A DNA stretch of 32,443 bases from an uncultured bacterium (GCA_903850545.1 CAINLW010000048.1:1-32443); one strand, 5' to 3'. Positions 15,260 to 22,640 are shown, counted from the stretch's first letter. Notes: generated by a model from the letters alone, not told the origin. Translations and numbers: made by a program.

Positions 15260-16417
15260 ATGAACAAATTATTACGCAAAGGTTTAAGGACTTGGATAGA
15301 AATTGATAAAAAGGCGGTGGCTCACAACTATCGTATTTTTCGTAATTTTATTGGCGGTAATGCTCTGAACAGCAAAGGTGTCGGGCAAGTCAAAATGCTT
15401 TCGGTAGTAAAATCAAATGCTTATGGACACAATTTTATTGAATTTGCGAAAGAACAAGAAAAGCTTGGAATTGATTTTTTAGGAGTTGATTCTGTGCTCG
15501 AAGCATTGGCACTTAGAAGGGAAGGAATAAAAGTTCCAATTTTAGTTCTAGGCTATACGCTTCCTGAAATGATAAAAAAAGCTTCTGAAAAAAATATTAG
15601 TATTACAATTTCCAACTTCGAATCTCTTTCAGCAGTAATACAAATTGGAAAGAAAATAAAAGTTCATATAAAAGCAGACACAGGATTTAATCGACATGGA
15701 TTTTTAGAAAGTGATATTTCAAAGGTTATAGAGAAATTAAAAAAGAATAGAAATATTATTGTTGAAGGACTCTTTACTCATTTTTCTATGTCAAAAGATC
15801 CATATTATTTAACTTATACAAAGACTCAAATAAATAGGTTTAATAAATGGCAAGAATCTTTTAGAAAAGCTGGTTTTAGTCCGATTTGTCATGCTTCTGC
15901 CACATCAGGAACTTTACTTTATAAAGAAGCACATTTGGATATGGTTAGGGTTGGAATAGGTTTGTATGGTATTTGGCCATCGGATGAAGCAAAACATTTT
16001 TTTGGAGATAAATTATCTCTAGTCCCCGTTTTATCATGGAAAACGATTATTGTTGAAACAAAAATAATACCAAAAGGATCAAAAGTTGGATATGACGGTA
16101 CCATAATAGTTAAAAGAGATTCTGTAATAGCAATTTGTCCAATTGGTTATTGGCACGGATATCCCAGAGCTCTCTCAAATATCGGTTACGTTTTGATAAA
16201 TGGAAAAGAGGCGAGAATTCTTGGTAGAGTTTGCATGGACATTATTATGATTGATATTACTGATATAAAAAATGTAAAAGTTGGAGATGAAGTTGTTCTT
16301 ATTGGCAAATCAAAAAATGCTGAAATTTCTGCGGATGAAATTGCAAAACTTTTAAGCGCTTCCACGTATGAACTTTTGACTAGAATAAATCCGCTGATAA
16401 AGAGGTTTTATATTTAA
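15260..16417 (+). CDS. alr: Alanine racemase
   Basis: A PLP enzyme converting L- to D-alanine for peptidoglycan. N-terminal TIM barrel with the PLP lysine in SVVKSNAYGH (about residue 51), HIKADTGFNRHGF, GLFTHFSMS, HASATSG and the GIGLYG segment. The C-terminal beta domain has the catalytic Tyr in VGYDGT (about residue 278), CPIGYWHGYPRAL and GRVCMDIIMID. Length (385 aa) is normal. I prefer the ATG at 15260 because alignment to the family starts there; an in-frame ATG at 15236 would add 8 residues. Upstream is AT-rich with no Shine-Dalgarno site. Its presence implies the cell makes peptidoglycan. Confidence 0.95.
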   Translation: MNKLLRKGLRTWIEIDKKAVAHNYRIFRNFIGGNALNSKGVGQVKMLSVVKSNAYGHNFIEFAKEQEKLGIDFLGVDSVLEALALRREGIKVPILVLGYTLPEMIKKASEKNISITISNFESLSAVIQIGKKIKVHIKADTGFNRHGFLESDISKVIEKLKKNRNIIVEGLFTHFSMSKDPYYLTYTKTQINRFNKWQESFRKAGFSPICHASATSGTLLYKEAHLDMVRVGIGLYGIWPSDEAKHFFGDKLSLVPVLSWKTIIVETKIIPKGSKVGYDGTIIVKRDSVIAICPIGYWHGYPRALSNIGYVLINGKEARILGRVCMDIIMIDITDIKNVKVGDEVVLIGKSKNAEISADEIAKLLSASTYELLTRINPLIKRFYI

Positions 16418-16448
16418 AATACGGATATAAATTTTAGTGCTTCGATAT

Positions 16449-16477
16449 TTGACAAAACAACTGTATTTATATATCTT
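16449..16477 (+). promoter_or_regulatory. Sigma70-type promoter of the 188-aa gene
   Basis: TTGACA (16449-16454), 17-nt spacer, TATCTT (16472-16477), giving a leader of about 60 nt before the ATG at 16544. Confidence 0.75.
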
Positions 16478-16543
16478 ATTGTGGAGTGTTCTTAGCTATT
16501 AAAGTAATCGTAGTTTATATTTTAGATTTCTAAAGGAGATAAT

Positions 16544-17110
16544 ATGATATATTCGAAGAAAACTCGAGTAATGGTTGACGCAATGATTGACAGACTCGGA
16601 GGATTAGAAGGAGTAAAACGTTATTTAGATGGTGAGATAACGATGGTGGAAGTCTACAAAAAAGTTTCCAATTTCATCAGCAGTACTTTTAAAGTTATAA
16701 TTTATGAAAAATTAACTTTAGAAGAACTTGCTAAAAAAGGCAAGTTTGGATGGATCACTGGTAATTTTGATGATCGCTACTTTTCAGAAGTAATAAAGGC
16801 GAAGCAGAAGCACAAAAAGAAAATTGCAATCTTTCATTTCAACAAAAAAATGCTTTCCCCAGCTATTATTGCTGAGATGAACAGGGTTGGTTTTCGTCCA
16901 GCAACACCAAGAGAGCTTCTGTGTTTGGCAATTACAAAGCCTGATTTACACAGGTTGTTTCCGGTTGTTGCATTGGGTTACATTTGTAATATTCGTCGTA
17001 TTCAACTTGTTGTTTGTATATGTGAAAGATTTGGCCGTAGCAATCTTTCCTTTCGCCATTATATTCGTTGTTGGCCTGTAGGTTATAGGTTTGCAGCCGT
17101 GCAAATATAG
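16544..17110 (+). CDS. CPR-type hypothetical protein (188 aa), lone cassette
   Basis: I know no function. The start is fixed by AAAGGAG (16532-16538) before the ATG. It has an N-terminal helical part (VMVDAMIDRLGGLEGVKRYLDGE), a middle part FGWITGNFDDRYF, and a C-terminal half with FRPATPRELLCLAITKPDL, FPVVALG and a final RFAAV. From memory, small CPR proteins with an ATxxELL..P.L..P.VALG pattern and a closing RF.AV are common and uncharacterised; this looks like one. The last third is Cys/Arg/Trp-rich, as in a small beta sheet. It has its own promoter and terminator. Confidence 0.75.
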   Translation: MIYSKKTRVMVDAMIDRLGGLEGVKRYLDGEITMVEVYKKVSNFISSTFKVIIYEKLTLEELAKKGKFGWITGNFDDRYFSEVIKAKQKHKKKIAIFHFNKKMLSPAIIAEMNRVGFRPATPRELLCLAITKPDLHRLFPVVALGYICNIRRIQLVVCICERFGRSNLSFRHYIRCWPVGYRFAAVQI

Positions 17111-17162
17111 TTAAAATTATTTATTGTTCACCAATAGGAGGATTGGTAAATTGATAAATCAA

Positions 17163-17197
17163 GGCCTCACCTGGATAAATCTGGGTGGGGCTTTCGA
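17163..17197 (+). terminator. Terminator after the 188-aa gene
   Basis: GCCTCACC and GGTGGGGC (one G-T wobble) flank a loop of about 13 nt, followed by a short T-run. It lies about 55 nt after the stop codon. Confidence 0.65.
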
Positions 17198-17292
17198 CTT
17201 TATATTTTAAGTTTTCTATTTCCCTCTTTTTTCTGCTAGCCTGCCAGATTTTTGTGTTTGGAATTAAAAAAATATTAATTATTACTAATTTA

Positions 17293-17321
17293 TTGAATTA
17301 TAAAAAAATATATGCTTTACT
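17293..17321 (+). promoter_or_regulatory. Possible promoter for the 59-aa gene
   Basis: TTGAAT (17293-17298), 17-nt spacer, TTTACT (17316-17321). The hexamers are imperfect, but the spacing is ideal and the next gene starts 56 nt downstream. Confidence 0.45.
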
Positions 17322-17376
17322 TAATATCGGAGCAGAAAGATTTGTAAAAAATTATAGGCTGAAAAAGGAACAAGAA

Positions 17377-17556
17377 ATGAAAAAAGTGAAAGACGGACAC
17401 CCAGAAAGAGATATTCGGGGGAAAGGTCGCATCACTCTCGTGGGGGTGCGAGCATTACCCGAAAGGAAGAGAGGCGCTTTTTATCATCATCGCATAAAGG
17501 TGTGCCAAAAGCCGTGTGGCTCAAAGAGCTTAACAGTAAAAAAGGGTAGCTGGTGA
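17377..17556 (+). CDS. Lone small basic protein (59 aa)
   Basis: I do not recognise it. The start is chosen at the ATG preceded by AAGGA (about 7 nt); the frame is open further upstream, but that part is AT-rich and hydrophobic and lacks a ribosome site. The product is very basic (MKKVKDGHPERDIRGKGR, PERKRG, VCQKPCGSKS), with two Cys, so nucleic-acid binding is possible. Base use is much richer in G+C than neighbouring genes. A strong terminator follows at 17599. It may be coding or an RNA gene with a chance frame; the ribosome site favours coding. Confidence 0.55.
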   Translation: MKKVKDGHPERDIRGKGRITLVGVRALPERKRGAFYHHRIKVCQKPCGSKSLTVKKGSW

Positions 17557-17598
17557 GCTCCATATTCAAGTCGTCTTTAATGCGATTCATGTCATGTC

Positions 17599-17640
17599 CC
17601 CGCCAGAGATTTTCGGATCTCTGGCGGGTTTTTATTTTTC
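17599..17640 (+). terminator. Strong intrinsic terminator before lepA
   Basis: CCCGCCAGAGAT and ATCTCTGGCGGG (12-bp perfect stem, loop TTTCGG) followed by TTTTTATTTTT. It ends the 59-aa cassette and isolates lepA. Confidence 0.93.
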
Positions 17641-17677
17641 TCATTTTTCTGCTAGTATAAGAAACAACCAACAATAT

Positions 17678-19489
17678 ATGAATATTAGAAATTTTAGTAT
17701 AATAGCTCACATTGATCATGGTAAATCCACGTTGGCTGATCGTATGCTTGAGATTACAAACACGATAGAAAAGCGTAAAATGATGGACCAGGTTCTGGAT
17801 AGTATGGAGCTTGAAAGAGAGCGCGGTATTACCATTAAAATGCAGCCAGTTCGCATGAAATGGCACCTAAATGATGAGGAATATGTGATGAACCTTATTG
17901 ATACTCCTGGGCATATAGACTTCTCCTACGAGGTTTCTAGGGCTTTGAAAGCCGTTGAAGGTTCTATACTTTTAGTTGATGCTACTCAGGGTGTTCAAGC
18001 TCAAACTTTGACTACTTTAAATATGGCACGAGAATCAAATCTCATTATTATTCCTGTTGTTAGTAAAATAGATTCGCCTCTTGCAAGAACTGCCGAAGTT
18101 AAAGAAGAAATTTCAGAACTTTTAAATATAGATATAAGCGAAATTTTGGAAGTATCCGGAAAAACTGGTGATGGTGTTGCTGAACTTTTAAATGAAGTTA
18201 TAAAAAAAATTCCTGCACCAAGAGGGGAATCAGGGGAAGACAATTATCAGTTGCAAATTGATGAAAAATCTTTTAGGGCGTTAGTTTTCGATTTTAAATA
18301 TTCCAACCATAGTGGTGTTACGGTCTTCGTCAGAGTTTTTAATGGCGAGGCAAAAAGAAATACTCCGTTAACTTTTAAAGTTTCAGGAAAGTCATTTACA
18401 GCCACAGAGGTTGGAATTTTTTCTCCATCAGAAGTACCCACTGATACTTTGTCAGCTGGAGAAATTGGTTACATTGTTACGGGAATAAAAGAATCAGATA
18501 TTGCCTCTGTTGGAGACACCATTTCTCACATTAAGGATCCTTTGCCACCACTTCACGGCTATTTTAGACCATCACCAGTAGTTTGGGCATCAATATATCC
18601 AGAAGGTGCTGATGATTTTGCTATGCTTAAATTGGCGCTCGGAAAACTTAGACTTTCTGATTCATCTTTTACATATGACGAAGAAACTTCTGGAACTTTG
18701 GGTAGAGGATTTCGTTGCGGATTTTTAGGAATGCTTCATTTGGAAATCATCGTTGAAAGATTAAAAAGAGAATATACTTTGCAACTTATTGTTACAACTC
18801 CAAGTGTGAATTACGAAATAACTTTTAATAATGGAAAGAAGGAAATGATTTTTTCTCCGTCACTTTTTCCTGAGGATCATATGGTTACAAAAATAATGGA
18901 GCCTTGGGTAAGAGTTAGAATTATTACTCCCGGTCAATATATTGGAGCGATTATGCAACAACTTTATGAGCATGAAGCAGTGATAGGAGATTCTGAAAGC
19001 TTTGGGGACAATAGAACCTCGCTCACACTCGAGATGCCTTTAAGAGAACTTATGAGAAATTTTTTCAATGAACTCAAAAGTATGACATCGGGTTACGCAT
19101 CAATTTCATATGAGGCAATGCCGATGAAAGAAGCTGATGTTGTAAAAATGGATGTTTTGGTGGCAGATGAGCCGGTAGCTGCATTTTGTAAAATTGTTGC
19201 TAGAAGAAGAATGCAGGAGGAGGCGGATTTGACCGTGGAAAAACTTCACGGAGCTATAGAAAGAACAATGTTTAATTTTAAAATTCAAGCAAAGGCAACA
19301 GGAAGGATTCTTGCCTCCAGGTCTGTCTCGGGAATGAAAAAGGACGTTACTGATTATTTGTACGGAGGTGATATTACAAGAAAAATGAAACTCAGAGAAG
19401 CACAGAAAAAAGGAAAAAAGAGAATGAAAGAAAGAGGAAAGGTAAATATTACTCAAGATGTTTTCTTGAAGATGATGAAGTCGGAATAA
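17678..19489 (+). CDS. lepA: Elongation factor 4 (LepA)
   Basis: A ribosome-bound GTPase related to EF-G, thought to aid 30S assembly and recover stalled ribosomes. Landmarks: RNFSIIAHIDHGKSTLADR with the P-loop at about residues 10-18, MELERERGITIK (switch I), LIDTPGHIDFSYEV, SKIDSP, then domains II, III and V and the LepA C-terminal domain (ASRSVSGMKKDVTDYLYGGDITRKMKL). Length is 603 aa, normal. The ATG at 17678 is chosen since the family begins MNIRNFS; upstream in-frame codons run through the terminator. TAGTATAAG just upstream is a possible -10 region. Confidence 0.96.
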   Translation: MNIRNFSIIAHIDHGKSTLADRMLEITNTIEKRKMMDQVLDSMELERERGITIKMQPVRMKWHLNDEEYVMNLIDTPGHIDFSYEVSRALKAVEGSILLVDATQGVQAQTLTTLNMARESNLIIIPVVSKIDSPLARTAEVKEEISELLNIDISEILEVSGKTGDGVAELLNEVIKKIPAPRGESGEDNYQLQIDEKSFRALVFDFKYSNHSGVTVFVRVFNGEAKRNTPLTFKVSGKSFTATEVGIFSPSEVPTDTLSAGEIGYIVTGIKESDIASVGDTISHIKDPLPPLHGYFRPSPVVWASIYPEGADDFAMLKLALGKLRLSDSSFTYDEETSGTLGRGFRCGFLGMLHLEIIVERLKREYTLQLIVTTPSVNYEITFNNGKKEMIFSPSLFPEDHMVTKIMEPWVRVRIITPGQYIGAIMQQLYEHEAVIGDSESFGDNRTSLTLEMPLRELMRNFFNELKSMTSGYASISYEAMPMKEADVVKMDVLVADEPVAAFCKIVARRRMQEEADLTVEKLHGAIERTMFNFKIQAKATGRILASRSVSGMKKDVTDYLYGGDITRKMKLREAQKKGKKRMKERGKVNITQDVFLKMMKSE

Positions 19490-19600
19490 ACGCGGACTTC
19501 ACGCAGACTAGACCCCAGTACCATAACTTTGACAAAGGGCAAAGTTAGCTACGGGGCACGGCGCGGACTAGATGCGGAAAAATACAAAATACAATGTGAT
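19488..19600 (+). repeat. GC-rich repeat-like segment after lepA
   Basis: Right after the stop are ACGCGGACTTCACGCAGACTAG and, about 70 nt on, GCGCGGACTAGATGCGG, a pair of related words. Between them AACTTTG and CAAAGTT form a hairpin. The ACGCGGA/ACGCAGA words resemble the ATCTGCGT string within valS (27760-27800) read on the other strand. No gene is supported here. Confidence 0.45.
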
Positions 19601-19644
19601 TACTTCGCAGGTGTATTGTTTTTTGTGTGTCGTATGTTAATATC

Positions 19645-19790
19645 CTGTACAACTATACTGGTCGGTGTGGTCGCAAACCATCCGGTTTCCCTCTCGGGGA
19701 ACTCGCCGGCCAGTATAGCCTTATAAACACAGGAAGACTAATAATTTAGTCTCACACTGTTAGACCCTCCAACCAAGGGTCTTTTTTAAT
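19645..19790 (+). ncRNA. Candidate structured small RNA 1 with terminator
   Basis: A long closing stem joins CTATACTGGTCGG (about 19652-19664) to CCGGCCAGTATAG (about 19706-19719), enclosing smaller stems (GGTCGCAAACC; TTCCCTCTCGGGGAA). Then come a hairpin GACTAATAATTTAGTC and a terminator AGACCCT-CCAACC-AAGGGTCT with a T-run at about 19762-19787. A weak promoter TTGTTT-16-TAATAT precedes it. A 30-codon open frame overlaps but has no ribosome site. The layout (closing stem, short hairpin, terminator) matches the element at 30040-30210. It is not recognisable as 6S RNA, tmRNA, SRP RNA or RNase P. Confidence 0.6.
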
Positions 19791-19856
19791 GTAATTATAT
19801 AGAAATACAAATATTTGATAAATATTGCCTTGTCATAATTTTTAAACTAGTTTAAT

Positions 19857-19877
19857 CTTGTCAAGAGTCTTGACAAG
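19857..19877. promoter_or_regulatory. 21-bp palindrome containing a -35-like TTGACA
   Basis: CTTGTCAAGA-G-TCTTGACAAG is a perfect 10+1+10 palindrome. It may be a protein-binding site upstream of the ArsR cassette, with TTGACA (19870-19875) as a possible -35 element, but no good -10 follows at the right spacing. Confidence 0.45.
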
Positions 19878-19892
19878 AAACTTCAACACACA

Positions 19893-19932
19893 AATAACAT
19901 ACTAACAAACTGGAGTTTGTTAGTATGTTATT
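19893..19932. terminator. Perfect 19-bp-stem hairpin upstream of arsR-like gene
   Basis: Left arm starts AATAACATACTAACAAACT, loop GG, perfectly complementary right arm, then TTT. It could be a terminator insulating the cassette or an additional operator. Confidence 0.6.
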
Positions 19933-19938
19933 TTTAAC

Positions 19939-19984
19939 TTGCACATTTTTTTGCAAATGATAGTATATCAATACTCATTGATAT
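19939..19984 (+). promoter_or_regulatory. Promoter and palindromic operator of the ArsR cassette
   Basis: TTGCAC (19939-19944), 16-nt spacer, TAGTAT (19961-19966) forms the promoter. ATATCAAT-ACTC-ATTGATAT (19965-19984) is a perfect 8+4+8 palindrome overlapping the -10 and ending on the base before the ATG. ArsR/SmtB proteins bind such AT-rich palindromes in their own promoters and release them on metal binding; autorepression is therefore likely. Confidence 0.7.
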
Positions 19985-20266
19985 ATGAAAAAGAAAAGTC
20001 TTGTGAATCTTCCACAATATCTAAAAGCGATAAGTGATAGTAACCGTTTATCTATTCTTAATGCTCTTAAAAAACGACCTCTGTGTGTTTGTGAGATTTT
20101 TTTATTGCTCAATTTGTCTCAAAATCTAGTCTCACATCATTTAAAGGTTTTGAAGGATATTGAACTAATCAAGAATAAAAGAGATGGTGTAAATATAATT
20201 TATTTTCGGGATGAGAAAAAAATTAATAGGTATCAGACATTATTAAATAATATAATAAAACAATGA
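19985..20266 (+). CDS. ArsR/SmtB family transcriptional regulator
   Basis: A 93-aa winged-helix repressor. The recognition part reads CEIFLLLNLSQNLVSHHLKVLKDIELI, with LCVC (Cys 34 and Cys 36) in helix alpha3, the position of the alpha3 thiolate site that senses As(III), Cd or Pb in ArsR-type proteins. The C-terminal wing is DGVNIIYF. Its stop overlaps the start of the thioredoxin-like gene (ATGA), so the two are translationally coupled. A palindromic operator lies just before its ATG. I infer that it represses the thioredoxin-permease cassette until a thiophilic metal or metalloid appears. Confidence 0.9.
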   Translation: MKKKSLVNLPQYLKAISDSNRLSILNALKKRPLCVCEIFLLLNLSQNLVSHHLKVLKDIELIKNKRDGVNIIYFRDEKKINRYQTLLNNIIKQ

Positions 20267-20544
20267 AAATACAGGTTTTGGGTTCTGGATGCAAAAAGTG
20301 TAAAGAATTATACGAGCGTACTCAAAAAGCAGTTGAGTCTATTGGCCTGGATACTCAGGTAGAATATATAACTGATGTTCAGAAAATTGTAGAAATGGGT
20401 GTAATGTCTAGTCCGGCTTTAGCGATTGATGGAAAACCTATTATTGTAGGCACGCTTCCAGAAATAGAAAAAATTAAACAGGTAATTTCAGATCATATTT
20501 CTGGTAGCGATACTAAAATAGATGGCAAAAAATGTAGTTGTTGA
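20263..20544 (+). CDS. Small thioredoxin-like protein (CxxC)
   Basis: A 93-aa thioredoxin-fold protein of the kind encoded beside YraQ/ArsP-type permeases. It has GSGCKKCKE with the redox pair at residues 10 and 13, and the cis-proline loop in MSSPALAIDGKPIIVG. It carries an extra C-terminal KKCSC that could bind metal. It starts 4 nt inside the ArsR gene. It may keep a metal or metalloid reduced, or deliver it to the permease; that is inferred from neighbourhood. Confidence 0.88.
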   Translation: MKIQVLGSGCKKCKELYERTQKAVESIGLDTQVEYITDVQKIVEMGVMSSPALAIDGKPIIVGTLPEIEKIKQVISDHISGSDTKIDGKKCSC

Positions 20545-20550
20545 TCCAAT

Positions 20551-20633
20551 TGTCATCCTCGCGGATGCGGGGATCCAGGTTAATTAAATTGAAATGCAAC
20601 GCAACTTGGATCCCCGTGTTCACGAGGATGACA
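20551..20633. repeat. Long inverted repeat (palindromic element) inside the ArsR operon
   Basis: The left arm (20551-20579, TGTCATCCTCG...GGGGATCCAGG) pairs with the right arm (20605-20633, CTTGGATCCCCG...CGAGGATGACA) around a 25-nt AT-rich centre. The GTCATCC...GGATCC pattern is like palindromic repeats scattered in many bacterial genomes (GTCATTCCCGC...GGGAATCCAG type, from memory). It sits between the thioredoxin and permease genes and may affect their relative expression. Confidence 0.88.
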
Positions 20634-20670
20634 GAAAAGGGAATTTCGTAATTCAAAGTAATAAAATAAT

Positions 20671-21636
20671 ATGAATATTTTTTATCCTATACAATTATTG
20701 GCCGATTGGCTTACATATACTGTTTTTAATATTGAATCAGAAACACTTTTGGCAAACGCAGTCAATTTTTTTATATTTGATACCATTAAAGTACTCGTTC
20801 TTTTATCAGTGATCATTTTTGTCGTTTCTATTATTCGCTCATATCTACCTCCAGAAAAAATACGCGCAATTTTGTCACATAAAAATAAATATGTTGGAAA
20901 TATTTTAGCTTCACTTTTGGGAATTATTACACCTTTTTGTTCCTGCTCCGCTATTCCTTTATTTTTAGGTTTTATTCAAGCAGGTGTTCCACTCGGAACA
21001 ACATTTTCTTTCCTAGTTGCTTCACCAATGATTAACGAAGTGGCGTTGGTTTTACTTTTGGGACTATTTGGTTGGAAAATTGCTCTTATGTATATAGTGA
21101 GTGGACTTATCATTTCTATTTTCTCTGGAATAATTATCGGTAAGATGAAAGTAGAAAGTTTGGTAGAGTCATTTGTTTACCAAAGTACAATTAAAGGAAA
21201 TATTGATTTACCAAAAATGTCTCAAAAAGAAAGAATTATATATGCTAGAGATTACACATTAGATATCTTGGATAAAGTTTGGATTTATGTATTGTTTGGT
21301 ATAGGAGTCGGAGCTTGGATACACGGTTATGTCCCAGCTGACTTTTTGGCTCAATACGCAAGTGCTGATAAATGGTATGCTGTGCCACTCGCAGTTCTTA
21401 TTGGTATTCCTCTTTATTCAAATGCTACAGGAATTATTCCGCTAGTATCAGCTCTGACTGAAAAAGGGGTTTCTATTGGAACAACACTGGCTTTCATGAT
21501 GTCTGTCACAGCCCTTTCCTTGCCTGAATTTATGATTTTGAAAAAAGTTATGAAAATTAAACTGATCTTGATTTTTGCAGGAATTGTGGGAATAGGGATT
21601 ATTTTTACAGGATATCTATTTAATATGTTTCTTTAG
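20671..21636 (+). CDS. YraQ/ArsP-type permease (DUF318)
   Basis: A 321-aa membrane protein with about eight hydrophobic segments in two halves. The family hallmark ITPFCSCSAIPLFLG lies near residue 90, followed by GVPLGTTFSFLVASPMINEVAL; the second half has GIPLYSNATGIIPLVSAL and LAFMMSVTALSLPEFMIL. Relatives include ArsP (organoarsenical efflux) and other metal-linked permeases. The Cys pair in FCSCS probably handles thiophilic substrates. Together with the ArsR-like repressor and the CxxC protein, this is probably an inducible export cassette for arsenic compounds or a soft metal. Which substrate cannot be told. Confidence 0.9.
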   Translation: MNIFYPIQLLADWLTYTVFNIESETLLANAVNFFIFDTIKVLVLLSVIIFVVSIIRSYLPPEKIRAILSHKNKYVGNILASLLGIITPFCSCSAIPLFLGFIQAGVPLGTTFSFLVASPMINEVALVLLLGLFGWKIALMYIVSGLIISIFSGIIIGKMKVESLVESFVYQSTIKGNIDLPKMSQKERIIYARDYTLDILDKVWIYVLFGIGVGAWIHGYVPADFLAQYASADKWYAVPLAVLIGIPLYSNATGIIPLVSALTEKGVSIGTTLAFMMSVTALSLPEFMILKKVMKIKLILIFAGIVGIGIIFTGYLFNMFL

Positions 21637-21661
21637 GTTAGGGTGGTGTGGAGATGAAGTG

Positions 21662-21718
21662 AATAACAAAACACAAAAAAAGACGATTTTTGGTCGTCTT
21701 TTTTTGTGTTTTGTTATT
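21662..21718. terminator. Bidirectional terminator between permease and 70-aa gene
   Basis: AATAACAAAACACAAAAAAA followed by GACGA pairs with TCGTC and its exact mirror, with a TTTTGG-type loop. The A-rich left arm and T-rich right arm let it work for both converging transcription units. It overlaps the stop codon of the minus-strand gene. Confidence 0.92.
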
Positions 21719-21926
21719 TTGAGTTTGGAGTTGGAGATTTATTAAAATCCTCCTCATCCTTTTCATTTCCCCTTACTTCATCAGCAGCTTTTATTCGTGC
21801 TTCCGCAAGACTCATCTTTGGATTTTCAATAGAAATTTGGTAGGTAAGTGCCTCAATATTAAATTCTCTTATTTCTGCTGGGCTTGCCTTAGGTTCAATA
21901 GATTCTGTTTTTTTAAAATCAACCAT
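21714..21926 (-). CDS. Small hypothetical protein (70 aa)
   Basis: I do not recognise it. The product is hydrophilic and acidic (MVDFKKTESIEPKASPAEIR, MSLAEARIKAADEVRGNEKDEEDF), mostly helical by appearance, with no membrane segment. TATAAT lies about 11 nt upstream of the ATG with no Shine-Dalgarno site. Its stop codon lies inside the bidirectional terminator, which supports it as a real unit. Other small CPR proteins of this type are found next to membrane proteins, but no role is known. Confidence 0.6.
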   Translation of the reverse strand: MVDFKKTESIEPKASPAEIREFNIEALTYQISIENPKMSLAEARIKAADEVRGNEKDEEDFNKSPTPNSK

Positions 21927-21978
21927 ATAGATAATATATTATAATTAATTAGTAAAACCACTCCATTTATTATTTCAA

Positions 21979-22089
21979 TCACTTCCAAAGTGATGGAGAA
22001 AAAGCCAAAATCATACTAATAATTAGGAGGAAGCCTACCACCGCCCATGTATATTTAATTACTTTTTTTGTTCTTTTATCGAAAAGCAT
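21979..22089 (-). CDS. Very small membrane protein (36 aa)
   Basis: MLFDKRTKKVIKYTWAVVGF begins a 36-residue protein with a basic N-terminus and a single membrane helix (about residues 14-30), ending FSPSLWK. This shape, a short basic head followed by one helix and FSP near the end, is what I recall for tiny conserved proteins in Parcubacteria; the coding potential is otherwise hard to prove at this length. TATAAA lies about 15 nt before the ATG. It lies in tandem with the 70-aa gene on the minus strand and is probably co-transcribed with it. Confidence 0.65.
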   Translation of the reverse strand: MLFDKRTKKVIKYTWAVVGFLLIISMILAFSPSLWK

Positions 22090-22212
22090 TTTAATGTGTA
22101 GAGTTTTATAGCTGTTAAAGTTTATGGTAATATATGTATGTCTAAGAATAATAAATTAATTTATTTTATACTTATACTAATTCCTTATACTACTTTATAA
22201 CTATACACCAAA

Positions 22213-22590
22213 ATGATAGATTTTCAACAAAAAAGAAAAGTAAACAAATTTATTTATTCAAAACTTACTTTTGTTGTATTATTGGTTCTGGTTATTTTTC
22301 TGGGTAGAGCAACATATAATATATATCTAAAATCAAGATTCAGTTATGATAATTATATTTCAGTAAAAAAAGATTATGACAATTTAAATTCTAGGAAAAA
22401 TATGCTAGAGTCTGAAATCGGGAGATTGAAAACAGATTCGGGTACAGAGGAAGAAATCAGGAGTAAGTTTGATGTTGCGAAGCCGGGAGAAACCGTGGTA
22501 ATTGTAATAAACGGAAGCAGTAGTAGCTCCACGGATATATATAGTAAAGGAGGAGGTTTTTGGTCTAGGGTGTGGGGAATGTTTCAATAA
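22213..22590 (+). CDS. FtsB/DivIC-like septum formation protein
   Basis: Short bitopic membrane proteins of this family join FtsL and FtsQ in the division complex. The 125-aa product has a basic N-terminus, one membrane helix (about 19-36, LTFVVLLVLVIFLG), then a coiled coil (YDNLNSRKNMLESEIGRLKT) and the small domain EEEIRSKFDVAKPGETVVIV, where the family typically has the phrase arxxyxxvkpgE. The C-terminus adds a Ser/Gly-rich tail. No Shine-Dalgarno site is visible. The 40-nt repeat copy C begins at the base after the stop codon. Confidence 0.88.
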   Translation: MIDFQQKRKVNKFIYSKLTFVVLLVLVIFLGRATYNIYLKSRFSYDNYISVKKDYDNLNSRKNMLESEIGRLKTDSGTEEEIRSKFDVAKPGETVVIVINGSSSSSTDIYSKGGGFWSRVWGMFQ

Positions 22591-22630
22591 GATACGAAAA
22601 TTATACGAATTTTACGAATGGCTACGAATA
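22591..22630 (-). repeat. 40-nt intergenic repeat, copy C
   Basis: The reverse complement matches copy B (6145-6184) with one mismatch and copy A (2144-2183) with two. It sits exactly between the ftsB-like stop codon and tRNA-Gly, starting at the base after the stop. Confidence 0.9.
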
Positions 22631-22640
22631 AATTAAATAA

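Noticed and set aside
16887-17081. 64-codon frame inside the 188-aa gene
   Set aside because: Alternative frame of a gene with a good ribosome site and recognisable pattern.
17185-17376. N-terminal extension of the 59-aa gene
   Set aside because: The extension is AT-rich, hydrophobic, lies over a terminator and a promoter, and lacks a ribosome site.
19529-19726. 65-codon frame overlapping small RNA candidate 1
   Set aside because: Lacks a ribosome site and crosses the GC-rich repeat; the strong stems and terminator fit an RNA better.
22138-22200. 20-codon hydrophobic frame starting MSKNNKLIYF
   Set aside because: Too short and AT-rich to separate from chance; no ribosome site.
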